Positions 16,381 to 24,499 of a stretch of 64,000 nucleotides of DNA are shown piece after piece. The stretch's first letter is position 1, and each line of letters begins with the position of its first letter. A program made the position numbers and the translations under genes. The DNA comes from CADEDH01 sp039029735 (GTDB lineage Bacteria; Actinomycetota; Acidimicrobiia; Acidimicrobiales; SZUA-35). Location: contig JBCCFL010000014.1 in the NCBI GenBank assembly GCA_039029735.1, positions 1 through 64,000 of the forward strand. The letters are read 5' to 3'. The notes under the pieces are model-generated. The model was not told the origin of the DNA and searched no databases. It was given only the letters and a program-made list of their open reading frames with translations.

Positions 16381-17574
16381 GTGGCGACGTCGCAGGAGCG
16401 CTCGCGACCGTGGAGCTTCTCCTCTTCCCTTGTCGGTGCGATCGGCGCACTGGCGCTCGCGGTTGCGGCCTTCGGGCTCCAGTCTCTCGGGCTGTTCGGT
16501 GATGACGAGTCCGCCGACGGTGAGCTGTCGGTCGTAGTCGACACCGCGGCCGCACCATCCACCACGGTTGCGCTGCTCGCCGACGCCGCCTCGGGCATCG
16601 ACGCTGACGGCGTCGAGGTGGAGTTGTCGGCCGCGAGACCACCCGACGAGAGCCAGATCGGTACCAGCCTCACCCAGGACGGCATCACGTCGATCACGAT
16701 GCGACTTGCCGATCCCACCGGGCTCACCCGCGGTGTGAGCGACGCCGAGCTGCAGCTGAACGCCGAGACCGGCCAGATCTGCTACAGCCTCTCCACGGTC
16801 GGTATCTCCGCTCCGTACCCCACCACGATCCGGCGCGGCTTGGCCGGAGCCGACGGCGCAGTGGTGGTCGACCTCGGTGAGCAGCCCGCATCGACGATCG
16901 ACTGCGATCCAGGTGACGTGGACGTCGTGGCCGCGATCCTCGCCGATCCGACGGGGCACTACCTCGAGTTGGTCGATCCGAATCTTGGCGTCGTCCTGCG
17001 GTCCCAACTCGCCGCCAGCGATGTGGCCGAGACAGGTGGGGTGATGTTCGATCCCGACGGCGGCGGCGCAACCGTGCAGATGGCCGACGGCGTCGTGACG
17101 TTGGTGGGCGTGGTGGAGAGCGAGGAGATCGCCGAGCAGTTGGTGCTCCTGTTCGGGCCGCCCGCCGACAGTGATCTGGTGTTGGCGAACGAGCTTCGGA
17201 TCGTGTCGGCGGCACCGCCGCCGAGCGGACGGATGTTCATCACCGGGGACGTGCTGTTCGAGATCAGCTCGGACCAGCTCGTGGCGGTGGAGGGCACTGT
17301 GATCGAGGACCTGATCACGTTCTTCCTCAGCCGTCCCGACTGGCAGATCCTCGTGGTCGGCCACACCGACGCCACGGGTGACGAGTCATTCAACGTGGAT
17401 CTGTCCCAACGGCGAGCCGAGGCCGTGCGGGCGGCGCTGATCGACGGCGGTGTCGCTGCTGAGTCGGTCGCGGCCCGAGGTTCCGGTTCATCCGAGCCCA
17501 TCGCTGACAACTCCACGGCAGAAGGCAGGGCCGAGAACCGGCGGATCGAGTTCACGGTCACGCCTGGCAGCTGA
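16381..17574 (+). CDS. Exported CHRD-OmpA hybrid protein
   Basis: 397 residues. A hydrophobic segment at about 14-36 (SLVGAIGALALAVAAFGLQSL) is a membrane anchor or uncleaved signal. Residues of about 100-170 (ITMRLADPTGL, GQICYSLSTVGISAPYPTTI, RRGLAGADGAVVVDL) resemble a CHRD domain. The C-terminal 110 residues are an OmpA/MotB peptidoglycan-binding domain (DVLFEISSDQLVAVEG, VVGHTDATGDESFNVDLSQRRAEAVR, GRAENRRIEF). It probably tethers to the cell wall; the role of the CHRD part is unknown in general. It converges with the crotonase gene across a GC-rich hairpin. Confidence 0.75.
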   Translation: MATSQERSRPWSFSSSLVGAIGALALAVAAFGLQSLGLFGDDESADGELSVVVDTAAAPSTTVALLADAASGIDADGVEVELSAARPPDESQIGTSLTQDGITSITMRLADPTGLTRGVSDAELQLNAETGQICYSLSTVGISAPYPTTIRRGLAGADGAVVVDLGEQPASTIDCDPGDVDVVAAILADPTGHYLELVDPNLGVVLRSQLAASDVAETGGVMFDPDGGGATVQMADGVVTLVGVVESEEIAEQLVLLFGPPADSDLVLANELRIVSAAPPPSGRMFITGDVLFEISSDQLVAVEGTVIEDLITFFLSRPDWQILVVGHTDATGDESFNVDLSQRRAEAVRAALIDGGVAAESVAARGSGSSEPIADNSTAEGRAENRRIEFTVTPGS

Positions 17575-17579
17575 GGTGC

Positions 17580-17597
17580 GGCCCCGGCACCGGGGCC
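17580..17597. terminator. Hairpin between convergent genes
   Basis: GGCCCCGG-ca-CCGGGGCC, a perfect 8-bp dyad in the 34-bp gap between the OmpA-like gene and the crotonase gene. There is no U-tract, as is common in GC-rich actinobacteria. Confidence 0.5.
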
Positions 17598-17608
17598 AGC
17601 ACGAGGTC

Positions 17609-18298
17609 CTAGTGGTCTCGGTCGATGTCGGCGGCCATGGCGTCGAGCGTCGGCCCGCGGAACGCCGTCACGGTGCCGGCGTAGGCCTTCGGGTCGAGTG
17701 CCGCCAGCGCCTCGGCCTCCGCTCGCGCCTCGGTGAGTACCGCTGACGGGTCGACGGCACGGTCGAGGAAGCCGGCATCGACAGCACCGGTGCCGTCGAA
17801 CAACGCCGCATTCACCACGGCCCGCTGCCGGTGGGAGAAGGCGAGCCGGTCCTGGGCGATGGCGAACGCCCAGCCGGGCAGCACCATGCCGATGGCCACC
17901 TCGTTCAGGCCGATCTTCACCGGTGCGTCCGGGCCGATCCGCACGTCGCAGGCCAGGAGCAGCAGCGCGCCGGCGGCAACGGCGTGTCCGGTGCAGGCGC
18001 CAACCACCGGGCAGCCCAGGCCGTAGATGCGCCGCACGAGCCGGCCGCCGGCGTCGACCATCTGGCCGGCAGCCTCCAGACCGCCGGTCTCGAACACCGA
18101 CAGATCGAACCCGCCGCTGAAGCGGCCGTCGCGGCCAGCCAACACCACGGCTCTCACCGCATCGTCGGCCTCAGCCTGGTCGAGCGCGGCGTCGATGGCC
18201 GCGATGAGATCCGGGTGTAGCGCGTTGGCCCGCCCGTCGTCGACGGTGATCGTGGCCACCGCTCCGTCCACTGTGTAGGTCACGGCTTCGGTGTTCAT
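17609..18298 (-). CDS. Enoyl-CoA hydratase/isomerase (crotonase) family protein
   Basis: 229 residues with crotonase-fold features: VATITVDDGRANALH at the N-terminus, an oxyanion-hole segment DGRFSGGFDLSVFE and a second at TGHAVAAGALLLLACDVRIG. The position that is Glu in classical hydratases (in LNEVAIGMVLP) keeps a Glu nearby. Substrate cannot be named. The ATG overlaps the mftC stop by 4 bp (ATGA), so it is made together with the mycofactocin maturase. That coupling suggests, but does not prove, that it works on a product of a mycofactocin-linked dehydrogenase. Confidence 0.82.
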   Translation of the reverse strand: MNTEAVTYTVDGAVATITVDDGRANALHPDLIAAIDAALDQAEADDAVRAVVLAGRDGRFSGGFDLSVFETGGLEAAGQMVDAGGRLVRRIYGLGCPVVGACTGHAVAAGALLLLACDVRIGPDAPVKIGLNEVAIGMVLPGWAFAIAQDRLAFSHRQRAVVNAALFDGTGAVDAGFLDRAVDPSAVLTEARAEAEALAALDPKAYAGTVTAFRGPTLDAMAADIDRDH

Positions 18299-19422
18299 CG
18301 GACTGCTCCGGGCTTGGCGCCGAGTACAACCCGCACTGGCTTCGAGTGGTCAGACGTTGGTTGGGGGCGCTGCTCCACGCCGACTGCAGCCAGCGCCGGC
18401 TCGCCGTGGCCACTCACACACTCGGGGTCGGGCCCATCGAGGGGCATGCCAGTGAAGAACTTCGCCGCCATGCAGCCACCCTGGCAGGCGTCGAACTGGC
18501 CGCAGCTGGCGCATGCGCCGGCCGACTGCGGTTCACGCAGCTCACGGAACAGCTCCGAAGTGGACCACACCGCATCGAAGCCGCCCGGATCCCGCACGTT
18601 GCCCGCCTTGAACTCGTCATGGAGCACGAACGGGCAGGCGTAGACGTCGCCGACCGGGTCGATGAGGCACACCACTCGACCAGCGCCGCAGAGGTTCAGG
18701 CCGGGCAGGTTCTCGTCGCCGAGGGCGTTCAGGTGGAAGAACGAATCTCCGGTGAGCACGTCGGGCCGATCGAGGAGCCAGTGGTACAGCTGCACCTGCT
18801 GCTCGGCGAGCGGGTGGAGTTCGTGCCAGGTGTCCGCTCCTCGGCCGGCGGGGCGCAGCCGGGTGAGGCGCAGCTCGGCCCCGTAGCGGGCCGCGAGTGC
18901 CTCGAACGCATCGAGTTGGGGGATGTTGTGGCGGGTCATCACCACACTGATCTTGAACGGACCGAAGTCGGCATCGGCGAGGTGGTCCATGGCGCCGACG
19001 GCGGTGGCGTAGGAGCCGGGCCCCCGGACCGCGTCGTTGGTGGCGGCGTCTGCCCCGTCGAGCGAGATCTGGATGTCGGTGTAGTCCATACCGGCCAGGC
19101 GCCGGGCGGCGGCCGCATCGATCCGCGAGCCGTTCGTCGAGAACTTCACGCCCACCCCGTTTTCGGTGGCGTAGTCGACGATGTCGGTGAAGTCGGGCCG
19201 GATCATCGGCTCGCCGCCGCCGATGTTCACGTAGAACACCTGCATCCGGCGCAGCTCGTCGATCACCCCGAGCACCTCGGCGGTGTCGAGTTCGCGGGGG
19301 TCACGACGCCCGGACGAACTCAGGCAATGCACGCACGCCAGGTTGCAGGCGTAGGTGAGCTCCCAGGTCAGGCAGATCGGAGCCTGGAGTCCGAGCTTCA
19401 GTTCATCGGTGAGGGCGGTCAT
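18295..19422 (-). CDS. mftC: Mycofactocin maturase MftC (radical SAM)
   Basis: 375 residues. The radical SAM cluster motif CNLACVHC is at residues 26-33, followed by the GGEPM SAM-binding motif. A SPASM domain with many cysteines (NLCGAGRVVC, DVYACPF, GACASCGQFDACQGGC) fills the C-terminal third and would bind auxiliary Fe-S clusters. MftC is known to decarboxylate the C-terminal tyrosine of MftA and then cross-link it to the preceding valine. Genes mftA and mftB lie just upstream on the same strand, and a crotonase gene overlaps its 3' end. Confidence 0.96.
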   Translation of the reverse strand: MTALTDELKLGLQAPICLTWELTYACNLACVHCLSSSGRRDPRELDTAEVLGVIDELRRMQVFYVNIGGGEPMIRPDFTDIVDYATENGVGVKFSTNGSRIDAAAARRLAGMDYTDIQISLDGADAATNDAVRGPGSYATAVGAMDHLADADFGPFKISVVMTRHNIPQLDAFEALAARYGAELRLTRLRPAGRGADTWHELHPLAEQQVQLYHWLLDRPDVLTGDSFFHLNALGDENLPGLNLCGAGRVVCLIDPVGDVYACPFVLHDEFKAGNVRDPGGFDAVWSTSELFRELREPQSAGACASCGQFDACQGGCMAAKFFTGMPLDGPDPECVSGHGEPALAAVGVEQRPQPTSDHSKPVRVVLGAKPGAVR

Positions 19423-19460
19423 GGAGGCTCCGGGGTGTGAGGTGGGCGCCGGGGGCGTGG

Positions 19461-19751
19461 TCAGTCGGATGAGGCCGGGACGGGTTCCAGGAAGTCGGAT
19501 CGGGCCAGGGCCCCGAGGGCCCGCTCGAAAGCCGGCCGTCGCGAGTACGCGATCTCACACGCCTCGAGGGCGTCGTGGACCGAGCCGTGCTCCTCCAGCT
19601 CGCGCACCACCGTGACGAGGTCGTGGGAGCGCAGGAAGTTCAGGCGTCGGTTGCCGTAGTGGTAGGCGAGCGCACCGAACGGCTCAGGGCGGAGCGCGAC
19701 TCGCGGATGGAGACGCCAGCGCCCTTCGGGCCATGCCCGGGTGGCGGTCAT
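19461..19751 (-). CDS. mftB: Mycofactocin peptide chaperone MftB
   Basis: 96 residues with the MftB pattern: WRLHPRVALRPEPFGALAYHYGNRRLNFLRS followed by a short helical region. MftB is a PqqD-like recognition element that binds the MftA precursor and presents it to MftC. It starts 10 bp after the mftA stop and ends 38 bp before mftC, so mftA-mftB-mftC form one operon. Confidence 0.93.
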   Translation of the reverse strand: MTATRAWPEGRWRLHPRVALRPEPFGALAYHYGNRRLNFLRSHDLVTVVRELEEHGSVHDALEACEIAYSRRPAFERALGALARSDFLEPVPASSD

Positions 19752-19761
19752 CGCAGACCGA

Positions 19762-19890
19762 TCAGTAGACGCCGCACATGCCGTCGATCGAGATCTCCTC
19801 GACCAACAGCTCGTCTTCCACCAGCTCGTCGCGATCGTCGGCCGTCACGTCGGCCTCGACGGGTTCGGTGACGGTGGGCTCGGTGTGCAT
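19762..19890 (-). CDS. mftA: Mycofactocin precursor peptide MftA
   Basis: A 42-residue peptide: an acidic leader rich in Glu, Asp, Val and Thr, ending in the invariant core IDGMCGVY. The terminal Val-Tyr becomes the redox-active pyrrolidinedione of mycofactocin. The stop codon TGA follows the tyrosine directly. AGGAG lies five bases before the ATG at 19890, and mftB starts 10 bp downstream. The small size makes it easy to miss by automatic gene calling, but the core motif and neighbours leave little doubt. A possible -10 (TACGGT on the minus strand, about 50 bp upstream) would allow expression apart from the dehydrogenase gene. Confidence 0.97.
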   Translation of the reverse strand: MHTEPTVTEPVEADVTADDRDELVEDELLVEEISIDGMCGVY

Positions 19891-19984
19891 GGCTGCTCCT
19901 GGGGGCCGGACGGGTTCTGAACTGTCCGCAACCGTAGCATTGCCCCTGGGGTGGTCTGCCAGCTGCCGAAGCTGGGCGGGCCGG

Positions 19985-21148
19985 TCAGCGAAGATCGAAG
20001 CAGATCTTCACTGCGCCCCGTGGCCCGGCGGTGGCGGCGTGCTCGATCGCATCCTGATAGGCGTCGAGCGGGTAGGTGGCCGACACGAGGCGCCCCAGGT
20101 CGGCGGCGGCGACCAGTTCCACCGCCATGTCGTAGGACCGCCGCTGCGTGCCGTCGGGCAGCGTCTCGGTGCCGTAGGTGTAGGCACCGACGAGTTCGGT
20201 CTCTCGGTGCCACAGCGCGGTCAGATCGACGGGGATGCGCCCGGGCATGCCGAGCAGCACCACTCGGCCTCGCGGTCGGGCCATGCCGATGGCCTCGTCG
20301 ACCGAACCAGCAGAACCGATGGCGTCGACCACGACGTCGGCTCCGCCTGACAGGTCGTCGCCGATCATGTAGCTCCCCGTTGCCCGGCGAACCGCCCGGG
20401 CCAACTCGCGGGGCTCGGCAACGATGTCGGCTCCGAGGCTGCGAGCGAGCGCCCGCTGCTCGGCGTACTTGGCTGAGGCGATGATGGTGCCGGCGTCGGT
20501 GAAGTGACGCAGCGCAGCGATCGTGACGAGGCCCATCGTGCCGCTCCCGATCACCGTCACGGTGGAACCGGGGGTGACGGCGGCCTTCATCGCGGCGTGG
20601 ACACCGCCGGCGGCGGGCTCGATGAGCACGGCGGCTTCGTCACTGAGGTCGTCCGGTATGGGGTGGAGCTGGGAGCTGTGGGCGACGAATTCGGTTGACC
20701 AGGCACCCCCGGTCGATGCGCAGGACCCGGTCTGGATGCCGGGTTCGAGCGGGCCGTCGACGAGATGCCGGTAGTCGTCACCGTCGCCGGGTGCTGCCCC
20801 GGGGAACGGGGGCTCGAAACCCCGGGCCTCGTGGCCCAGCACCGGTTCCAGCACCACGCGCTGGCCGTCTTCGAGACGCCCGACGACTTCGTGGCCCGGG
20901 ATGAACGGGAACGACACCCACGGCTCGAAGTAGCGGGCCGACCGGCCCTCCACGGTGGCCAGGTCGGAGCCGCAGATGCCGGCCAGCAGGGTGGTCACCC
21001 GATGCCAGCCCGGCCCGGGCAGGTCGATCGGATCGAGCTCCACGAGATCGAGCGGCCCGGTGCGGGCACCACTGCCCGGGCGAAACCGGGAGGTGACCGC
21101 CGCCGCCGCATACCGCACTTCCTGCCGCTTGAACTCGAGCGCTCTCAC
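19985..21148 (-). CDS. Zinc-dependent medium-chain alcohol dehydrogenase next to mftA
   Basis: 387 residues of the MDR superfamily. The catalytic zinc site is marked by GICGSD and PGHEVVG in the N-terminal half, and the Rossmann fold by VTVIGSGTMGLVTIAA. A region rich in Gly and Pro (about 115-145) stands where the structural zinc loop would be, and the usual four-cysteine pattern is not apparent. It is the gene directly upstream of mftA on the same strand (94-bp gap). Mycofactocin serves dehydrogenases with tightly bound nicotinamide, so this enzyme is a candidate client. The start is GTG 21148 with a leaderless -10; the open frame further upstream is noncoding. Confidence 0.82.
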   Translation of the reverse strand: MRALEFKRQEVRYAAAAVTSRFRPGSGARTGPLDLVELDPIDLPGPGWHRVTTLLAGICGSDLATVEGRSARYFEPWVSFPFIPGHEVVGRLEDGQRVVLEPVLGHEARGFEPPFPGAAPGDGDDYRHLVDGPLEPGIQTGSCASTGGAWSTEFVAHSSQLHPIPDDLSDEAAVLIEPAAGGVHAAMKAAVTPGSTVTVIGSGTMGLVTIAALRHFTDAGTIIASAKYAEQRALARSLGADIVAEPRELARAVRRATGSYMIGDDLSGGADVVVDAIGSAGSVDEAIGMARPRGRVVLLGMPGRIPVDLTALWHRETELVGAYTYGTETLPDGTQRRSYDMAVELVAAADLGRLVSATYPLDAYQDAIEHAATAGPRGAVKICFDLR

Positions 21149-21155
21149 GGCGCCC

Positions 21156-21161
21156 AAGGTA
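21156..21161 (-). promoter_or_regulatory. Candidate leaderless -10 of the mftA-linked dehydrogenase
   Basis: Minus-strand TACCTT ends 7 nt before the GTG at 21148. The divergent mini-gene has its own -10 some 55 bp away, so the 79-bp gap 21149-21227 holds two outward promoters. No -35 box is evident. Confidence 0.5.
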
Positions 21162-21214
21162 GCGGATGCGCCCGCGGGCACCCCGTGGCGCCCCTGGATG
21201 TCACAGGCCGTCCG

Positions 21215-21220
21215 TACTGT
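21215..21220 (+). promoter_or_regulatory. Candidate leaderless -10 of the CxxC mini-protein gene
   Basis: TACTGT followed by 7 nt and then the ATG at 21228. There is no Shine-Dalgarno sequence in the 7 nt, which supports leaderless translation. Confidence 0.55.
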
Positions 21221-21227
21221 GCTCGGT

Positions 21228-21464
21228 ATGCAGTTCACCATCGATTGCCGCCATTGCCCCGAGGATCGGGGATCCAACCCTCGCCGCAGTCCTGGGGCCC
21301 AGGCCAACGGTGTCGGGTGCCAGCAGTGCGTGCTCACGGTGGCCGCCGACGGCGGCCGAGGGGCCAGCGCTGTCGTCGAGCCCGCCGAGCTGGCGGCCGT
21401 GCGCCGGCTCCAGCGCGCCGGGCTGTTCGGATCGCTGGAGCCGGTCGGTCGCACGGCTGCGTAG
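21228..21464 (+). CDS. Two-CxxC mini-protein, zinc-ribbon-like
   Basis: 78 residues starting MQFTIDCRHCPEDRG. Cysteines at 7, 10, 31 and 34 form two CxxC pairs, suited to binding one zinc ion. The C-terminal half is helical (AELAAVRRLQRAGLFG). I do not recognise a named family. Support for a real gene: a well-spaced -10 directly before the ATG, plausible amino-acid make-up and a position in an otherwise empty gap. It is divergent from the mycofactocin-linked dehydrogenase and 84 bp upstream of queG. It could be a small metal-binding or DNA-binding accessory protein; this is a guess. Confidence 0.6.
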   Translation: MQFTIDCRHCPEDRGSNPRRSPGAQANGVGCQQCVLTVAADGGRGASAVVEPAELAAVRRLQRAGLFGSLEPVGRTAA

Positions 21465-21548
21465 CAGAGGCGCGGGGCGGGTCGGCGCCGGGGGAGAGGT
21501 CGGCCCGTCCCGGGTGGCGGTCGCCGCCGGAGCCACCATCCTGGGTGC

Positions 21549-22700
21549 GTGACCTCCGGCGGCTCATCCGCAGCTGATTCCACTCCGTCGCTCGCCGACC
21601 TGAGGGCCGCGGGCACCGCGGCGGGTCTGGCTGTCGTGGGAGCGACCACGGCCGAGGTGCTGGAGCCGGCGGCCACCGTGCTTGCGGCCCGCCGCTCCGA
21701 AGGGCTGGCGGCCACGATGCAGTTCACGTACCGCAACCCGAGCCGATCGGCTGATCCTGCGGCGGCGCTGCCATCGGCTCGCTCGGTCGTGGTGGGGGCC
21801 TACGCCTACCGACGCACGTGGCCGTCGGCTCCGTCGCCGACATCGGCTCGTGTGGCCCGCTACGCCTGGAGCGACATCTACGGCGAGCTGCGCGTCGGGC
21901 TCGAGGCGATGGCCGACGTGCTACGAGCGAGCGATTTCCGGGCGGTGGTGGTGGCCGACTCCAACGCGCTGGTGGACCGCAACGCCGCATGGCGGGCCGG
22001 CATTGGCTGGTACGGCAAGAACACCAACCTGCTCGTGCCCGGTCATGGCAGCTGGTACGTGCTCGGAGCGGTGATCACCGACGCCGAGATCCCGGGCGAG
22101 GCCGACCCTGTGGCCGACCAGTGTGGGCTCTGCCGCCAGTGTCTCGATGCCTGCCCGACCGGGGCCTTCATCCGGCCCGGGGTGCTCGACGCCCGTCGCT
22201 GCATTGCCTGGCTGGTGCAGGCGGCCGAGCCGATCCCGATCGAGCTGCGGGCCGCAGTCGGTGACCGCCTCTACGGCTGTGACGACTGCCAGGACGTCTG
22301 CCCCCCGAACCTGATCGAGGTTCGTCGCAGTACCGATGCGGCGCCGCCCGCCGATGCGGTGCCGTGGGTGGATCTGGTCGAGTTGCTGGGCCTCGATGAT
22401 GCATCGCTGCTCGAACGTCACGGCCGCTGGTACATCGCCGACCGTGATCCCGATGTGATCCGACGCACGGCGCTGGTGAACCTCGGCAACATCGGCGATC
22501 CGTCCAACGACGCCGTGGTGGCAACGCTGGTCCGCTACCTCGACTGCGATCGACCACTGCTTCGCCAACACGCCCGCTGGGCGGCCCGGCGCCTGGGCCT
22601 GGCTGGCCTCGTTGACGCCCGACCCGACGACGATCCCGATGTCGCGGCCGAAGACGAGCACCACGTGCCGATCAGGCCCGACCTGGAGCCAAGCGCATGA
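21549..22700 (+). CDS. queG: Epoxyqueuosine reductase QueG
   Basis: 383 residues. The N-terminal cobalamin-binding part carries VVGAYAYRR, RVARYAWSDIY and GIGWYGKNTNLLVPGHGSWYVL. Two [4Fe-4S] motifs follow: CGLCRQCLDACP and CDDCQDVCP. A C-terminal HEAT-like helical tail (RRTALVNLGNIGDPSND) is typical. It reduces epoxyqueuosine in tRNA to queuosine. No queA or tgt is visible in this window. Start GTG 21549 has a weak CATCCT 6 nt upstream. The stop overlaps the next gene by 4 bp. Confidence 0.95.
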   Translation: MTSGGSSAADSTPSLADLRAAGTAAGLAVVGATTAEVLEPAATVLAARRSEGLAATMQFTYRNPSRSADPAAALPSARSVVVGAYAYRRTWPSAPSPTSARVARYAWSDIYGELRVGLEAMADVLRASDFRAVVVADSNALVDRNAAWRAGIGWYGKNTNLLVPGHGSWYVLGAVITDAEIPGEADPVADQCGLCRQCLDACPTGAFIRPGVLDARRCIAWLVQAAEPIPIELRAAVGDRLYGCDDCQDVCPPNLIEVRRSTDAAPPADAVPWVDLVELLGLDDASLLERHGRWYIADRDPDVIRRTALVNLGNIGDPSNDAVVATLVRYLDCDRPLLRQHARWAARRLGLAGLVDARPDDDPDVAAEDEHHVPIRPDLEPSA

Positions 22701-23866
22701 CCACGTCCGAGACTTCCGGCGTGCGGCACCTCCTCGTGACCAACGACTTTCCGCCCAAGATCGGGGGGATCCAGAGCTACCTCTGGGAGCTTTGGCGCCG
22801 GCTCGAGCCGGAGGGTGTCGCGGTCTACACCACGCCCTACGCCGACACTGCCGCCTTCGATGCCGCCGCGCCGTTTCCGATCGAGCGCTCACCCGAGCCG
22901 GTGATCGGGCCCTACCCCTGGCTCGTCGATCGGATCAATCGTGCCGCCGCCGCCCATCGGGCCCAACTGGTGGTGCTCGATCCGGCCGTCCCGCTCGGTG
23001 CCATCGGGCCCCAACTCGAACTGCCGTACGCCGTGGTACTCCATGGTGCCGAGGTCACGATCCCGGGCCGACTCCCGGGCAGTCGAGCCCTGTTGCGGCG
23101 CACCCTGCTGGGGGCCCGTCTCGTGATCGCCGCCGGGGGCTACCCCGCAGCGGAAGCCGAACGCTGCGCCGGTCGACCGCTCCCGACCGTGATCGTTCCT
23201 CCCGGCGTCGATCATCAGCGGTTCATGCCGCTCACGAGCGAGGAACGCCTCGCGGCCCGAACCGAGTTCGGCCTCGAACCCGATGCGCTCGTCGTCGCCT
23301 CGGTGAACCGGCTCGTCGGCCGCAAGGGCATCGACGTGCTGATCCACGCGGCGGCGGAACTGGCTCGCGATCCGGTGATCGGGGCCCGCCTCCGGGTGCT
23401 CATCGGCGGCCGCGGCCGCCTCGAGGGCGCCCTCGCCCGCCAGATCGAGGCGACCGGCGCCCCCGTGACACTTCTGGGCCGTGTGTCCGACGCCGCCGTG
23501 GCCCGGCTCTACGGGGCAGCCGACCTGATGGCGATGCTGTGCCACGATCGCTGGTTCGGGCTCGAACAGGAGGGCTTCGGCATCGTGTTCCTCGAAGCGG
23601 CGGCCACTGGCATCCCCCAGGTCGCCGGCCGCTCCGGTGGTGCCCACGAGGCGGTCGAGCACGATGTCACCGGTGTGGTGCTCGACGAGCCCCGTTCGGT
23701 GCCCGCCGTCGTCGAGGTCGTTCGGGCGCTGCTCAGCGACGACGAACAGCGCGTCGTCATGGGCTCGGCGGCGCGGGCCCGAGCGGTGCAGGACTTCGAC
23801 TACGACCTCCTCGCCCGGCGCCTCCAGGGAGCACTCACCGCCGCGGTGCACGGCACCACCACCTGA
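22697..23866 (+). CDS. GT4 mannosyltransferase, PimB'-like
   Basis: 389 residues of the GT-B fold, family 4. N-terminal VTNDFPPKIGGIQSYLWEL, the donor-site region SVNRLVGRKGIDVLI and the EX7E block EGFGIVFLEAAATGIPQVAG are clear. It most resembles PimB', which adds the second mannose to phosphatidylinositol mannoside in mycobacteria and relatives. The exact acceptor here is inferred. The next gene encodes a SRPBCC protein; as I recall, a SRPBCC gene also lies close to pimB' in mycobacteria, which supports the call. Confidence 0.8.
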   Translation: MTTSETSGVRHLLVTNDFPPKIGGIQSYLWELWRRLEPEGVAVYTTPYADTAAFDAAAPFPIERSPEPVIGPYPWLVDRINRAAAAHRAQLVVLDPAVPLGAIGPQLELPYAVVLHGAEVTIPGRLPGSRALLRRTLLGARLVIAAGGYPAAEAERCAGRPLPTVIVPPGVDHQRFMPLTSEERLAARTEFGLEPDALVVASVNRLVGRKGIDVLIHAAAELARDPVIGARLRVLIGGRGRLEGALARQIEATGAPVTLLGRVSDAAVARLYGAADLMAMLCHDRWFGLEQEGFGIVFLEAAATGIPQVAGRSGGAHEAVEHDVTGVVLDEPRSVPAVVEVVRALLSDDEQRVVMGSAARARAVQDFDYDLLARRLQGALTAAVHGTTT

Positions 23867-23917
23867 GCCGATCCGGCTGCGGGGCCCACCCTGTCGCCTG
23901 CCGGGGCTGGGATGGGA

Positions 23918-23923
23918 TACATT
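23918..23923 (+). promoter_or_regulatory. Candidate leaderless -10 of the SRPBCC gene
   Basis: TACATT followed by 8 nt and the GTG at 23932. The stretch just before is GATGGGA; no -35 is clear. Confidence 0.45.
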
Positions 23924-23931
23924 CACCGCCG

Positions 23932-24399
23932 GTGCACGATGTTCCCGCTCAGGCTCACACGGTGGCACTCACCACCGTTCCGGCGTCGCCAGACGTCTGC
24001 TTCGAGGTTGCCATCGACCTGGAGCGGTACCCCGAATGGGCCGAGGGCATCACCACGGTCACGGTGCACGAGCGCGACAGCGACGGCCGCCCGATCCAGG
24101 CCCGCTTCGAAGCCCAGGGGATCGGCCGGGGTTCGAACTACACCCTCGCGTACGACCTGAGTGAAGCTCCGTCGCGCATGTCGTGGACGATGATCGAGGG
24201 TGATCTCACCAGCCGCCTCGAAGGCACGTACGTGTTCGAGCCGAGCACGGTGGGGCCGGCCGAGACCGACGTGACGTTCGAGCTGTTCGTCGACCTGGCC
24301 GTGCCGCTGCCCGGCTTCGTCAAGCGGCGAGCCGAGGACAAGATCCTCGACGCCGCGCTCGCACGGTTCCGGGCGCGTGTGATCACCATCGCGGCCTGA
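23932..24399 (+). CDS. SRPBCC (START-like) ligand-binding protein
   Basis: 155 residues of the polyketide cyclase/dehydrase-like SRPBCC group. The start VHDVPAQAHTVALTTVPASPD leads into CFEVAIDLERYPEWAEGITTVTVHERD and ends with DLAVPLPGFVKRRAEDKILD. The fold forms a deep hydrophobic pocket that often holds lipids. GTG 23932 is taken as start because it follows a -10 box and the homologous part begins there; the frame stays open far upstream inside the mannosyltransferase gene but in the wrong phase. A link with phosphatidylinositol mannoside metabolism is suggested only by position. Confidence 0.78.
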   Translation: MHDVPAQAHTVALTTVPASPDVCFEVAIDLERYPEWAEGITTVTVHERDSDGRPIQARFEAQGIGRGSNYTLAYDLSEAPSRMSWTMIEGDLTSRLEGTYVFEPSTVGPAETDVTFELFVDLAVPLPGFVKRRAEDKILDAALARFRARVITIAA

Positions 24400-24499
24400 G
24401 GACCGGCCGCACGGCACATGCAATCCCCGCTGTGACCGTCGATGAGTGACCTGCTCCAAACCTCTTGAGTCCGGCGCCCAAGCGGCCGAATACGCAACC

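Noticed and set aside
22612..23931. A 595-codon gene ending with the SRPBCC domain
   Set aside because: Its first 440 codons are out-of-phase sequence within queG and the mannosyltransferase gene; only the part after 23932 has homology.
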